Notes: generated from the letters alone by a model not told the origin. Positions 1-8,239 are shown, counted from the stretch's first letter. The stretch: 64,000 nt of DNA from Pelomonas lactea (GCF_043555885.1 NZ_JBIGHX010000001.1:558001-622000), one strand, 5' to 3'. Numbers and translations are program-made.

Positions 1-1460
1 TGGCTGGTGTTCAGGTTCGGGCAGATGCCCGGGTAGACGCAGCTGGGCTTGCGGCAGGCGGCCTCGATCTCGGGGCTCTTGCAGCCGATGCGGTACATGT
101 TGGCCGTGGGGCCGCCCAGATCGGAGACGATGCCGGTGAAGCCCTTCACCTTGTCGCGCATCTCCTCGATCTCGCGGATGACCGAGTCTTCCGAGCGGCT
201 CTGGATGATGCGGCCCTCGTGCTCGGTGATGGAGCAGAAGGTGCAGCCGCCGAAGCAGCCGCGCATGATGTTCACGCTGAAGCGGATCATTTCCCACGCC
301 GGGATCTTGGTCGCGCCGTCGTGGCTGCCGTTCTCGTCGGCGTAGCTGGGGTGCGGCGCGCGGGCGTAGGGCAGGTCGAAGACATGGTCCATCTCCGGCG
401 TCGACAGCGGGATGGGCGGCGGGTTGATCCACAGGTCGCGCTCGATACCGTTGAAGTCGTAGCGCTGCACCAGCGCGCGCGCATTGCCGGGGTTGGTCTC
501 CAGGTGCAGCACGCGGTTGGCGTGGGCGTAGAGCACCGGGTCGCTCTTCACCACCTCGTAGGCCGGCAGGCGCACGACGGTGCGCTCCCGCGGCGGCATG
601 CTGATGCGGCCGGTCTTGTGGATGGTGATGGGCTTGGGCGCGTCCGGCTCGTCGCTGGTCGCGCAGGTCGTCTCCTGCTTGATCTCCTGGTAGGGGCTGA
701 TCAGCTCGTCGATGCGGCCGGGACGGTCCACCTCGGTGGAGTCCAGCTCGAACCAGCCGTCGGCCGACGAGTCGCCGTCGCGGCGCATGAAGGCGGTGCC
801 GCGGATGTCGGTCAGGCTCTCCACGGGCTCGCGCCGCGCCAGCCGGTGGGCGATCTCGACGATGGCGCGCTCGGCGTTGCCGTAGACCAGCAGGTCAGCC
901 TTGCTGTCCACCAGCACGGAGCGGCGCACCTTGTCCTGCCAGTAGTCGTAGTGCGCGATGCGGCGCAGCGACGCCTCGATGCCGCCGATGACGATGGGCA
1001 CGTCCTTGAACGCCTCCTGGCAGCGCTGGGTGTAGACCAGCGTGGCGCGGTCGGGGCGCTTGCCACCTTCGCCGCCGGGCGTGTAGGCGTCGTCGCTGCG
1101 GATTTTTCGATCAGCCGTGTAGCGGTTGATCATCGAGTCCATGTTGCCGGCCGCGACGCCGAAGAACAGGTTGGGCTTGCCCAGCGCCTTGAACGCATCG
1201 GCGCTGTTCCAGTCCGGCTGCGCAATGATGCCGACGCGAAAGCCCTGGGCTTCCAGCGTGCGGCCGATGACGGCCATGCCGAAGCTGGGGTGGTCGACGT
1301 AAGCGTCGCCCGTGACGATGATGACGTCGCAGGAATCCCAGCCGAGCTGCTCCATCTCCTGCCGGCTCATGGGCAGGAAGGGCGCGGGACCGAAGCGCTT
1401 GGCCCAGAACGGGCGGTAGGCGGTCAGCGCCTTGGGCGCGGCAACAGGCAGAGCGGACAT
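1..1460 (-). CDS. ygiQ: YgiQ family radical SAM protein, N-terminal part (runs off left edge)
   Basis: About 486 N-terminal residues of a YgiQ-type radical SAM protein; the family is usually about 700 residues or more, so the C-terminus lies outside the window. The ATG at 1460 gives MSALPVAAPKALTAYRPFWA, the usual opening of this family (FLPMSRQEM follows). An N-terminal YgiQ domain leads into the radical SAM core, whose cluster motif C-x3-C-x2-C is seen as CFGGCTFC near the middle. The three Cys should bind a 4Fe-4S cluster for S-adenosylmethionine cleavage. The substrate of YgiQ is not known to me. It sits alone, downstream of the cspA terminator on the same strand. Confidence 0.93.
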   Translation of the reverse strand, partial: MSALPVAAPKALTAYRPFWAKRFGPAPFLPMSRQEMEQLGWDSCDVIIVTGDAYVDHPSFGMAVIGRTLEAQGFRVGIIAQPDWNSADAFKALGKPNLFFGVAAGNMDSMINRYTADRKIRSDDAYTPGGEGGKRPDRATLVYTQRCQEAFKDVPIVIGGIEASLRRIAHYDYWQDKVRRSVLVDSKADLLVYGNAERAIVEIAHRLARREPVESLTDIRGTAFMRRDGDSSADGWFELDSTEVDRPGRIDELISPYQEIKQETTCATSDEPDAPKPITIHKTGRISMPPRERTVVRLPAYEVVKSDPVLYAHANRVLHLETNPGNARALVQRYDFNGIERDLWINPPPIPLSTPEMDHVFDLPYARAPHPSYADENGSHDGATKIPAWEMIRFSVNIMRGCFGGCTFCSITEHEGRIIQSRSEDSVIREIEEMRDKVKGFTGIVSDLGGPTANMYRIGCKSPEIEAACRKPSCVYPGICPNLNTS

Positions 1461-1488
1461 AGCCTTGGATTGTCGTTGGACGGGCCCT

Positions 1489-1521
1489 GAAAAGCACAAA
1501 GCCCGCTCAGCGAGCGGGCTT
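1489..1521 (-). terminator. Rho-independent terminator of the cold-shock gene
   Basis: Reading the minus strand, arm AAGCCCGCTC (1521-1512) pairs with GAGCGGGCTT (1508-1499) across a 3-nt loop and is followed by TTGTGCTTTT. It lies directly after the cold-shock stop and before the ygiQ start. Confidence 0.8.
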
Positions 1522-1542
1522 GGGGCGCGGGGCCGACGTGAA

Positions 1543-1758
1543 TTACAGCGCGCGGATGTTCGCGGCCTGCAGGCCCTTGGGGCCCTGCTTCACTTCGAAC
1601 TCGACCTGAGCGCCTTCGGCCAGCGTGCGGAAGCCGCCGTTGTTCTTGATCTCGCTGTGGTGGGCGAACAGGTCCTTGCTGCCGTCGGCGGGGGTGATGA
1701 AGCCGTAGCCCTTGCCGTCGTCAAACCACTTGACGATGCCGGTCTGCTGGGTGCTCAT
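1543..1758 (-). CDS. Cold-shock domain protein (CspA family)
   Basis: A 71-residue single cold-shock domain protein, the normal size of the family. It carries the nucleic-acid binding motifs KGYGFI (RNP1 type, residues 16-21) and DLFAHH (RNP2 type, residues 29-34). Such proteins bind single-stranded RNA and DNA and act as RNA chaperones. The ATG at 1758 was chosen over an upstream in-frame start at 1818 because AAGGAAAC stands just before it and the protein then begins in the family style (MSTQQTGIVKWF). Single-gene unit with its own terminator. Which csp paralogue this is cannot be told. Confidence 0.95.
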   Translation of the reverse strand: MSTQQTGIVKWFDDGKGYGFITPADGSKDLFAHHSEIKNNGGFRTLAEGAQVEFEVKQGPKGLQAANIRAL

Positions 1759-1839
1759 GAAGTTTCCTTGCGGTTGTCGTGCAGTGCAGTCCCGCCTAGA
1801 GCGGCTGCGACAACACAACGACTTCGGGCAAGGACCAAC

Positions 1840-1865
1840 AAAAAAATGGCGCCATTCCTGGCGCC
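1840..1865 (-). terminator. Rho-independent terminator of bfd
   Basis: On the minus strand, GGCGCCA and TGGCGCC form a 7-bp stem with a GGAA loop, followed by A and seven T. It stands 22 bp after the bfd stop and upstream of the cold-shock gene. Confidence 0.85.
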
Positions 1866-1887
1866 TGGGGCCGGATTCTAGCGGTGC

Positions 1888-2118
1888 TCAGGCGGCCAGC
1901 GCCTGGATGGCGATCGTCCGGCCGGCGCGGCCCGCCGCGGAGCAGCCGGCAACGCGACTGTCCTCGAAGACTTCCCGCGCGCAGTCGTGGCAAGCGCCGC
2001 AGGCCGTGGCCACGCGCAGGTCGTCCTGCAGGGCCTCGAAGCTCGGGCAGCCGCTGGAGGCGGCAATCGCGATGTCGCGGTCGGAGACGCGGTGGCAGAC
2101 ACAGACAATCATGGACAC
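1888..2118 (-). CDS. bfd: Bacterioferritin-associated ferredoxin
   Basis: A 76-residue [2Fe-2S] protein of the BFD type. Four Cys in the pattern C-x-C (MIVCVCH) and C-x2-C (CGACHDC) match the cluster ligands of the family. In E. coli and Pseudomonas the homologue docks on bacterioferritin and passes electrons to release stored iron. Here it is divergent from bfr at 2220, and the spacer holds a Fur-box-like site, so it is probably made under iron limitation. The start may be the ATG at 2118 or the second Met two codons later. The tail after about residue 60 is Ala/Gly rich. Confidence 0.92.
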   Translation of the reverse strand: MSMIVCVCHRVSDRDIAIAASSGCPSFEALQDDLRVATACGACHDCAREVFEDSRVAGCSAAGRAGRTIAIQALAA

Positions 2119-2125
2119 GAAGTCT

Positions 2126-2144
2126 AATGCGAATCGCTCTCATT
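2126..2144. promoter_or_regulatory. Fur-box-like operator between bfd and bfr
   Basis: AATGCGAATCGCTCTCATT matches the 19-bp GATAAT-array Fur consensus at 14 of 19 positions by my own alignment. It starts 8 bp upstream of the bfd start codon and about 75 bp before bfr, so it probably controls bfd. Fur control of bfd genes is established in other proteobacteria; its use here is inferred. Confidence 0.6.
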
Positions 2145-2219
2145 TGCAAAAAGAGCGGTTTTGCGCAAGGGCTTTCGGTCGCGATACTGCCAACCAATTT
2201 CACGAATCTGGAGCCCGCC

Positions 2220-2696
2220 ATGAAAGGCGACCCGCAAGTCATCGCGCACCTGAACGCCCAGCTCAAGCTGGAGCTGACCGCCATCAACCAGTACTTCCTG
2301 CACGCCCGCATGCTGAAGAACTGGGGCCTGATGAAGATGGCCAAGCACGAGTACGAGGAGTCCATCGAGGAGATGAAGCACGCCGACAAGCTCATCGAGC
2401 GCGTGCTGACGCTGGACGGCCTGCCCAACCTGCAGGATCTCGGCAAGCTCTACATCGGCGAGAACGCCGTCGAGACGATGGAGTGCGACCTGAAGATCGA
2501 GAAGACCGGTCACGCCCACCTGAAGGAAGCTGTCGCCTACTGCGAGAGCGTGCGCGACTACGTGTCCCGCGAGCTGTTCGTCGCGATCCTGGACGACACC
2601 GAGGAGCACATCGACTACCTGGAGACGCAGCTGGAGCTGGTCAACACCGTCGGCGTGCAGAACTACCTGCAGTCGCAAATGGGCAGCGACAGCTGA
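2220..2696 (+). CDS. bfr: Bacterioferritin
   Basis: A 158-residue haem-containing ferritin, full length. It forms a 24-subunit shell that oxidises and stores iron. Ferroxidase ligands Glu18, Tyr25, Glu51, His54, Glu94 and His130 are present, as is Met52, the haem ligand, in the string SIEEMKHADK. At the position of Glu127 in E. coli Bfr this protein has Thr, followed by Glu128 and Glu129 (sequence DDTEEHID). The ATG at 2220 gives the canonical MKGDPQVI start. It pairs with divergent bfd, whose product should mobilise the iron stored here. Confidence 0.97.
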   Translation: MKGDPQVIAHLNAQLKLELTAINQYFLHARMLKNWGLMKMAKHEYEESIEEMKHADKLIERVLTLDGLPNLQDLGKLYIGENAVETMECDLKIEKTGHAHLKEAVAYCESVRDYVSRELFVAILDDTEEHIDYLETQLELVNTVGVQNYLQSQMGSDS

Positions 2697-2708
2697 CCCC
2701 TCGTCCAG

Positions 2709-2793
2709 TCTCGCCTCGCTGAACGCGGGCGAGTCTGGTCGGTCCCCCGAGGGGACGGCGATACACGCGGCATCGAGCCGCGTGCTCATCGCC
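2709..2793. other. Cluster of three hairpins between bfr and the ECF sigma gene
   Basis: Three successive inverted repeats fill the gap: CTCGCC/GGCGAG (about 2711-2733); GTCCCC-CGA-GGGGAC (2742-2756); and GGCGAT-A-CACGCGGC-ATCGA-GCCGCGTG-CTC-ATCGCC (2757-2793), a near-perfect 14-bp stem. None is followed by a T run. It could end bfr transcription, fold in the leader of the sigma gene, or be a repeated palindromic element. The rest of the gap up to 2929 shows nothing I recognise. Confidence 0.55.
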
Positions 2794-2929
2794 AAATGGG
2801 CCGGCTTGGGGCGGCCCGGCGCTCGGCCCGAAGGCTGAGGTGCCAAAAGTGACAGCGGGATAGTCCGGAGTAACGTCTCCGCCCTCCTGCGCTCAATCGG
2901 GGCATGCAAGTTCTGCAGGCCCCTTTTTC

Positions 2930-3529
2930 ATGCAGCCGCCGCTCATGAGCTGGCTGACGCGGCTCGGCTTCCTGGCCCCGGCCGCGGCGGGCTCGGACGA
3001 GTGCGCGCTGCTGGCGCGGCTGGCGGCCGGTGATGCCGACGCGCTGGCGCAGCTGTACCGGCGCGAGAGCGGCTCGGTCTACCGCTACGCGCTGGCGCTG
3101 GCCGGCGACGAGGCCGCGGCGCTGGACGCCGTGCAGGAAGCCTTTGCCCAGCTGCTGCGCGGCCCGCAGGGCTACCAGGCCGGCCGCGGCTCGCTGGGCG
3201 CCTACCTCGCCGGCATGGCCCGGCACCAGTTGCTCAGCCAATGGCGCGACCAGCGCCGCCACGTGCCACTGGACGACACCCTCGACAGCGAACCCGCGCC
3301 GGCCAGCGACGAACGGCTGGCGCAGGCGCAACGCGAGGACGGCCTGTGGGCCGCCATCCGCCGCCTGAGCTGGCCGCAGCGCGAGGCCATCACGCTCGTC
3401 GACCTGCAGGAGCGCAGCTACGAGGAGGCTGCCGCCATCGCCGGCACCAGCGTGGATGTGCTGCGCACGCGGTTGCACCGCGCGCGCCAGCGCCTGGCCG
3501 ACCTGCTGGATGCCGGAGAACGACCATGA
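2930..3529 (+). CDS. ECF-type RNA polymerase sigma factor
   Basis: A 199-residue sigma-70 family protein of the ECF size class. Region 2 is seen around residues 28-95 (ARLAAGDADALAQLYRRE, then VQEAFAQLL) and region 4 at about 145-195 (helix-turn-helix with SYEEAAAIAGTSVDVLRTRL). It should direct RNA polymerase to a small extracytoplasmic-stress regulon. The start is either the ATG at 2930 or the ATG five codons later at 2945. Its stop overlaps the start of the next gene by ATGA, and that gene encodes a membrane protein in the usual anti-sigma position. The signal it answers to is unknown. Confidence 0.93.
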   Translation: MQPPLMSWLTRLGFLAPAAAGSDECALLARLAAGDADALAQLYRRESGSVYRYALALAGDEAAALDAVQEAFAQLLRGPQGYQAGRGSLGAYLAGMARHQLLSQWRDQRRHVPLDDTLDSEPAPASDERLAQAQREDGLWAAIRRLSWPQREAITLVDLQERSYEEAAAIAGTSVDVLRTRLHRARQRLADLLDAGERP

Positions 3530-4029
3530 CCCTGCCCGACGACACCCCGGCCTGGCTGCGCCCCGCGCGGGCCGACTTCGCGCGGCTGCAACCCGGCGCC
3601 GCGCAGGATGCCGCCGTGCTGGCGGCGCTGACCCGCCAGCTGCTGGCCCGCCCTGCCCCGCCCCCGGCGCCGCCGCTGCACGAGCCGCGCTGGTTGCGCC
3701 GGCTGGCCTGGGGCAGCGGCGCGCTGGGGACCGCGGCGGCCGCGCTGCTGAGCGCCGCGCTGCTGCTGGACCCGCCCGGCACCGGCCACGCCGCGCCGCT
3801 GGCCGGCGCCGGCAGCGGCTTCATCCCGCTGGTGCCGGACGGCGAGTTCCGCGCCGCGCTGGCCGCCGGCCGCAGCGCCGCCGTGTGGCTGCAGCCCACC
3901 GAGCTGCCGCGCGAACGCCTGGCGCTGCTGGGCCTGCCCTTCGACGCCGCGCGGGCCGACGAACTCGTGCGCGCCGAACTGATGTTGAACCCGAGCGGCC
4001 AGGTGCTGGCCGTGCGGCTGCTGAACTGA
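3526..4029 (+). CDS. Small membrane protein in anti-sigma position
   Basis: A 167-residue protein with no family I recognise. A cytoplasmic N-terminus of about 60 residues, rich in Pro and Ala, is followed by one membrane segment at about 65-85 (LAWGSGALGTAAAALLSAAL) and a periplasmic domain of about 80 residues ending in VLAVRLLN. This topology fits an anti-sigma factor. The overlap ATGA with the ECF sigma gene means translational coupling, the usual arrangement for such pairs. I see no zinc-binding anti-sigma motif. The function is inferred from position only. Confidence 0.8.
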   Translation: MTLPDDTPAWLRPARADFARLQPGAAQDAAVLAALTRQLLARPAPPPAPPLHEPRWLRRLAWGSGALGTAAAALLSAALLLDPPGTGHAAPLAGAGSGFIPLVPDGEFRAALAAGRSAAVWLQPTELPRERLALLGLPFDAARADELVRAELMLNPSGQVLAVRLLN

Positions 4030-4047
4030 CCCCGCTGGAGACCCCCA

Positions 4048-5163
4048 ATGAAGAAACCCCTGACCTGCCTGTCGCTGTTCACGCTGGCCGCCTGCGCCGG
4101 CGCGCAGGATGCCGAGGCGCTGCGGCTCAAGGTCGAGCGCGACGTGGCCATCGCGCTGGCCGACGTGCCGGTGCAGTTGGCGCTGGGCGAGCGGGCGCTG
4201 GCCTTCGCTGGCCGTGAGCTGGAGGGCGAACGCGTCGTGAAGGGCGCGCCCTACTGCGCCACGGCCGTGCATGAGAACGTGCAGACGCTGGCCGACGGCA
4301 ACCGCATCGTGCGCAAGCAGCAGAGCGAGCTGTGCCGCGACGGCGAAGGCCGCACGCGGCGCGAGGTGCAGCGCGAAGGCGGCCCCAAGGTCGTCTACCT
4401 GAACGACCCCGTGGCCGGGGAGAGCTGGGTCATCCACCCCGAGCAGAAGCGCGTGCAGCGGCTGCGCGGCCACGCCGTCGGCGGCCGCGGCAGCGACGAC
4501 GAGGCCGCACAGGCCGCGTGGCAGGCGTCGATGCAGGACTGGGGCGAGCGCATGAAGGAGCAGGCCGCGCGCTGGCGGGAATGGGGCGCCCGCGTGGCCG
4601 AGCAGGCGCGCAGTGCCGATGCCGAGCGGGCGCGCGCCCACGCGCTGACGGGCGAGCCCGGCATCGTCATCGAGCGGGACGTCGTCGTGCCCGCACCGGC
4701 CGGCGCCAGCACGCCCGAGCGCCGCCGCGAGCTGCGCGTGCTGCGCGCCAGCGAGATGCCACTGCCGCCTGCCCCGCCCGCACCGCCCGCGCCCATGGCC
4801 GCTCCCGTACCGCCGGTACCGCCCGTGCCCCCGCTGCTGCTGCAGGGCCCACTGCTGCCACGCACCGGCGGCACGACGACGGCGCTGCCCGCAAAGGAGA
4901 TCGACGGCCTGAAGGTCAACGGCGAGCGCACGACGTGGACCATCGCGGCCGGCAGGATAGGCAACGAGAAGCCCATCGTCATCAGCCGCGAGGTGTGGCG
5001 CTCGCCGGAGCTGATGCTGACCATTTCCAGCCGCGACGCCGACCCGCGCTCGGGCGAGCAGAACTACCGGCTGGAGAAGATCCGGCGCGGCGAGCCTGAC
5101 CCCGCGCTGATGAAGCTCCCCGCGGACTACGCTGGCGCCCCCCGCCCAGTCGCGCGCCGCTGA
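4048..5163 (+). CDS. Exported protein of unknown function, third gene of the ECF operon
   Basis: A 371-residue protein with an N-terminal export signal. LAAC at residues 13-16 fits a lipoprotein signal, although signal peptidase I cleavage after AGA is also possible. The middle (about 150-215) is rich in charged residues and Ala, probably helical, and a Pro/Ala/Val-rich linker lies at about 245-272. The C-terminal 100 residues look like a beta-rich domain (TTWTIAAGRIGNEKPIVISREVW). It starts 18 bp after the previous gene, so it belongs to the sigma operon and may be sensor or target. No known domain recognised. Confidence 0.82.
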   Translation: MKKPLTCLSLFTLAACAGAQDAEALRLKVERDVAIALADVPVQLALGERALAFAGRELEGERVVKGAPYCATAVHENVQTLADGNRIVRKQQSELCRDGEGRTRREVQREGGPKVVYLNDPVAGESWVIHPEQKRVQRLRGHAVGGRGSDDEAAQAAWQASMQDWGERMKEQAARWREWGARVAEQARSADAERARAHALTGEPGIVIERDVVVPAPAGASTPERRRELRVLRASEMPLPPAPPAPPAPMAAPVPPVPPVPPLLLQGPLLPRTGGTTTALPAKEIDGLKVNGERTTWTIAAGRIGNEKPIVISREVWRSPELMLTISSRDADPRSGEQNYRLEKIRRGEPDPALMKLPADYAGAPRPVARR

Positions 5164-5193
5164 ACGCGGGCGCGCCGGCGCGCGCGTCCTGAC

Positions 5194-6891
5194 TCAGTCC
5201 GCCGACGTCGGCGCCGCCGGCGATGCGGGCTTCAGCAGCCCGGCCAGGTTCTGCGCGATGCCGGTGATGCCCTGGTTGGACAGGCCGGCGTCCTGCATGA
5301 CGGCGTCGACGATGGGCTTGGCGATCTGGTACTGCAGCGCCGAGTTCATGACCTGCTCGGGAAAGGTGCCGGCCACCGCCGCGCCGCCTTCGCCGCTCGC
5401 CGCGCCGCCCTGGCCCGGCATGCCGTTGACCGACACGATGCGGATGGAGTCGATGTTCTCCATCGGCTTGACGGCCTGGGCCAGGATCTCCGGCAGCTGC
5501 TGCAGCAGCTGCGTGCGCACCTGCAGGTCGATCTGCGCGGCGGACAGCATGTTCAGCGCCTCGTTGATCGCGCGGCGGCCTTCGGCCTCGGCAATCGCGG
5601 CCGCCTGCTTGGCCTTGGCCTCGATGGTCAGCGCCTCGGCACGGTCGATGGCGGCCTCCTTCTCGGCGGAGGCCGACACCTTCACGGCGATCGCGTTCTG
5701 CTCGGCGTCCTTGCTGGCCTCGATGAGCTGGATGGCCTTGTCCCGCTCGGCCACGGCCACCTGGCGCGCGGTGTTGACGGTTTCCTCGGCCTTCACGGCC
5801 TCGGCGCGGGCGAGGTTGGCGGCCGCATCGGCCTCGGATTGCTCGCGCGACTTCGTCGCGATCGCGATCTGCGTGTCCTGACGGGCGATCTCCACCTGCT
5901 TGCGCTGCTCGGCGCGCTTCAGCTCGGCCTGGCGCTCCTGCTCGATCTCGCGCGTCTGGATGACGAGGTTCTTCTCGATCTCCGCCGCCTTGATCTCGCG
6001 CTCGGCCTCGATGCGGCGCTGGCCGACCTGACGCTCGGCTTCGATCTTGACCGTCTCGGCCTCACGGTTGCGCTCGGCCTGCTGCGCAGCGATCAGCGCC
6101 ACCTGCTCGGCACGCGCCACTTCCACCTCGCGCTTCTGGGCCAGCGTGGCGAACTCCTGGTCCTTCTCGATGGTGAGCTTCAGGCGGCTCGCCTCGAGGT
6201 TCTTCGTGCGCACCTGCACCTCGGTGTCCTGCTCGACGTCGTTGCGCTGCTTGCGGCGCGCCTCCGTCTGCTCGGTCAGGCGCGTCAGGCCCTCGGCGTC
6301 GAACGCATTGTTGGGGTTGAAGAACTGCTTGTCGGTCTGGTCCAGGCTGGTCAGCGAGACGGACTCCAACTCCAGGCCGTTCTTCTCCAGGTCCTCGGCG
6401 ACGGCGTTCTGCACCGCCTGCACGAAGTCGCGGCGCTTGTCCTGCAGCTCCTGGATGGTCATGGTCGCGGCGGTGGCGCGCAGGCTGTCGACGAACTTGT
6501 CCTCCACCAGCGCCTTCAGCTCGTTGGGGCTCATCGTGCGCGTGCCCAGCGTCTGCGCGGCGGTGCTGACCGCCTCTTCGGTCTGCTTCACGCGCACGAA
6601 GAACGCGGCCGTCACGTCCACGCGCATGCGGTCCTTGGTGATGAGGCTCTCGCGCTCGCGGCGCAGCACTTCGAGCTTGAGCGTGTTCATGTTGACGAGC
6701 ACGCACTCGTGGAAGACCGGCAGCACGATGGCACCGCCGTCCATGATGACCTTCTGGCCGCCCAGGCCCGTGCGCACGAAGGCGGTCTCCTTGGTGCTGC
6801 GCTTGTACAGCCGCGCGAAGACGAAGCCGATGGTCAGCAGGCCCAGCAGGCCGATGCCGGCGATGGCGGAAATCTCGATGAGGTTGTCCAT
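5194..6891 (-). CDS. yqiK: Flotillin-like protein of the YqiK type
   Basis: A 565-residue SPFH/flotillin protein, close to the size of E. coli YqiK. One N-terminal membrane segment (about 8-28) is followed by the SPFH (band 7) domain to about 200, then a long Glu/Ala/Lys-rich coiled coil (about 210-470, EAERQ and AEAEA runs) and a flotillin C-terminal region with a Gly/Ala-rich end. Flotillins scaffold membrane microdomains and oligomerise through the coiled coil. It is the last gene of a minus-strand operon with a YqiJ-like protein, PspA and an RHH-like protein, 23 bp after the YqiJ-like gene. The operon suggests a role in membrane stress. Confidence 0.93.
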   Translation of the reverse strand: MDNLIEISAIAGIGLLGLLTIGFVFARLYKRSTKETAFVRTGLGGQKVIMDGGAIVLPVFHECVLVNMNTLKLEVLRRERESLITKDRMRVDVTAAFFVRVKQTEEAVSTAAQTLGTRTMSPNELKALVEDKFVDSLRATAATMTIQELQDKRRDFVQAVQNAVAEDLEKNGLELESVSLTSLDQTDKQFFNPNNAFDAEGLTRLTEQTEARRKQRNDVEQDTEVQVRTKNLEASRLKLTIEKDQEFATLAQKREVEVARAEQVALIAAQQAERNREAETVKIEAERQVGQRRIEAEREIKAAEIEKNLVIQTREIEQERQAELKRAEQRKQVEIARQDTQIAIATKSREQSEADAAANLARAEAVKAEETVNTARQVAVAERDKAIQLIEASKDAEQNAIAVKVSASAEKEAAIDRAEALTIEAKAKQAAAIAEAEGRRAINEALNMLSAAQIDLQVRTQLLQQLPEILAQAVKPMENIDSIRIVSVNGMPGQGGAASGEGGAAVAGTFPEQVMNSALQYQIAKPIVDAVMQDAGLSNQGITGIAQNLAGLLKPASPAAPTSAD

Positions 6892-6914
6892 GTTGTCTTT
6901 CAGCTCCCTTGTTG

Positions 6915-7541
6915 TCAGATGAGGTTCGGATGCGGGTTGGCGATACAGCGATAGAACGCCCCCTGCTTTCGCACGATAAGGATCTGCACGCCTTCCTCGA
7001 ACACCTCTTCGTCGAAGTCAGGCTCAACCATCAGGTAGTGTGTGCGCCCGAACGCGTCGCGCACCCGCGCCTGCGCGGCCAGGCCGCGGCGGGCCGCGCC
7101 GGCGCTGATGACGCCGCCCCGCCCCACCAGCGACTGCTCGCTGACGGCGCTGGTCTCGTCGCGCGGCACGATGTGGGCCACCAGGCTGCCCAGCCCGCGC
7201 ACCGTGGCCAGGCCCGGCGGCACGGCCAGCAGGCCCGCCGCCCACGCGGGCAGGAAGTTGCCCAGCAGGTTCATCGCCACCTTCTGCAGCGCGTAGCCGA
7301 ACAGCGCATAGCCCAGCAGGAACAGCAGCAGCAGCACCAGCGCCGGCACGCGGCCCAGGTGCAGCCAGCCCAGCACGCGGTCCAGGCCCGACTCGGGCAC
7401 CGCATGCGGCAGCAGGTCATCGATGACGTTGCTGGGGCTCAGCGCCACCAGCATGCCCACGCCCTCCAGCACGGCGATGGCGACGATCAAGGCCACGGCG
7501 ACGCCGAAGGGCAGCGTCTCGGACGCAGTGAACAGATTCAT
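6915..7541 (-). CDS. YqiJ-like membrane protein
   Basis: A 208-residue protein with an N-terminal membrane segment (about 12-34), two more hydrophobic stretches at about 62-115, and a soluble C-terminus (about 125-208, beta-rich) that fits the OB-fold domain known in YqiJ/NfeD-type partners of flotillins. The ATG at 7541 was chosen because GGGGAGGA stands just before it; the longer frame to 7646 would overlap pspA. In E. coli yqiJ precedes yqiK, as this gene precedes the flotillin gene here. NfeD-like partners are thought to anchor or modulate flotillin assemblies. Confidence 0.85.
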   Translation of the reverse strand: MNLFTASETLPFGVAVALIVAIAVLEGVGMLVALSPSNVIDDLLPHAVPESGLDRVLGWLHLGRVPALVLLLLFLLGYALFGYALQKVAMNLLGNFLPAWAAGLLAVPPGLATVRGLGSLVAHIVPRDETSAVSEQSLVGRGGVISAGAARRGLAAQARVRDAFGRTHYLMVEPDFDEEVFEEGVQILIVRKQGAFYRCIANPHPNLI

Positions 7542-7572
7542 CCAGTCCTCCCCGGTTGCTCGGCACCCATGC

Positions 7573-8238
7573 TCAGTTGTGGCCGGCCTTGATCTGGGCC
7601 ATGCGCTCGGCGATCTTGTGGTCGCGCACCAGCTCGTCCAGTTCACGCAACTGCGCGTCCTGCTTCAGGTCGCCGGCAGGCGCGCCGTTCAGGCCCGTCT
7701 GGCGCTGGAAGATCTTGTCGAACGCGTCCGTGACCTTGGACAGCCGCTGCTCCACGCCCGCCTGCCCCACCGGCTGCGCGGCCGATGCCGTGGCGGCGCG
7801 GCTGTTGCGGAACTCCGCCAGCGCATCCTGCATCTCGCGCTTCTTGGCGAGCAGCGCGGCCGTGAAGCCCTGCAGCTCCTGTTCCTGGCGGGCCAGGTCG
7901 GCCAGCGTCGTCTCCAGCACCGGGATCTGCGCCTCGATGTCCAGCTGCCGGGCCACGGCGGCGCGCGCCAGGTCCTCGCGCTGCGACGCCAGCGCCTGCG
8001 CGATCTGGTCGCGCAAGTCCTCGTGGCTGCGGTTCAGCCGCGCGTGCTGCTGCTGCGCCAGGTGCCGGTTGGCGCTGACGGTGCCCAGCTCATGGCGCAC
8101 CTCATCGATGACGCCGTCGGCCTCGCGGAGGGTCTGCTCCATCGCCGCCTGCGGATTCAGGTCCTCGATCCGGTCCAGCAGCGCATGCATGCCGCCGGCG
8201 ATGACGCGGCCCACGCGGGCCTTCAGGGAATCGCTCAT
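7573..8238 (-). CDS. pspA: PspA/IM30 family membrane-stress protein
   Basis: A 221-residue almost wholly alpha-helical protein of the PspA/Vipp1 (ESCRT-III-like) family. The N-terminus (LKARVGRVIAGGMHALLD, then AMEQTLREADGVIDEVR) is the typical membrane-binding helix and hairpin start, and long coiled-coil helices follow to about 150. PspA binds and protects damaged inner membrane. No PspF or PspBC is nearby; instead it lies between an RHH-like gene (one base between stop and ATG) and the YqiJ/flotillin pair. A GGAG lies just before the start. Confidence 0.92.
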   Translation of the reverse strand: MSDSLKARVGRVIAGGMHALLDRIEDLNPQAAMEQTLREADGVIDEVRHELGTVSANRHLAQQQHARLNRSHEDLRDQIAQALASQREDLARAAVARQLDIEAQIPVLETTLADLARQEQELQGFTAALLAKKREMQDALAEFRNSRAATASAAQPVGQAGVEQRLSKVTDAFDKIFQRQTGLNGAPAGDLKQDAQLRELDELVRDHKIAERMAQIKAGHN

Positions 8239-8239
8239 G

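Noticed and set aside
219..1490. Long plus-strand open frame of 423 codons
   Set aside because: It is antisense to the ygiQ gene; its protein is a His/Val/Arg/Gly-rich shadow with no family likeness, typical of high-GC DNA.
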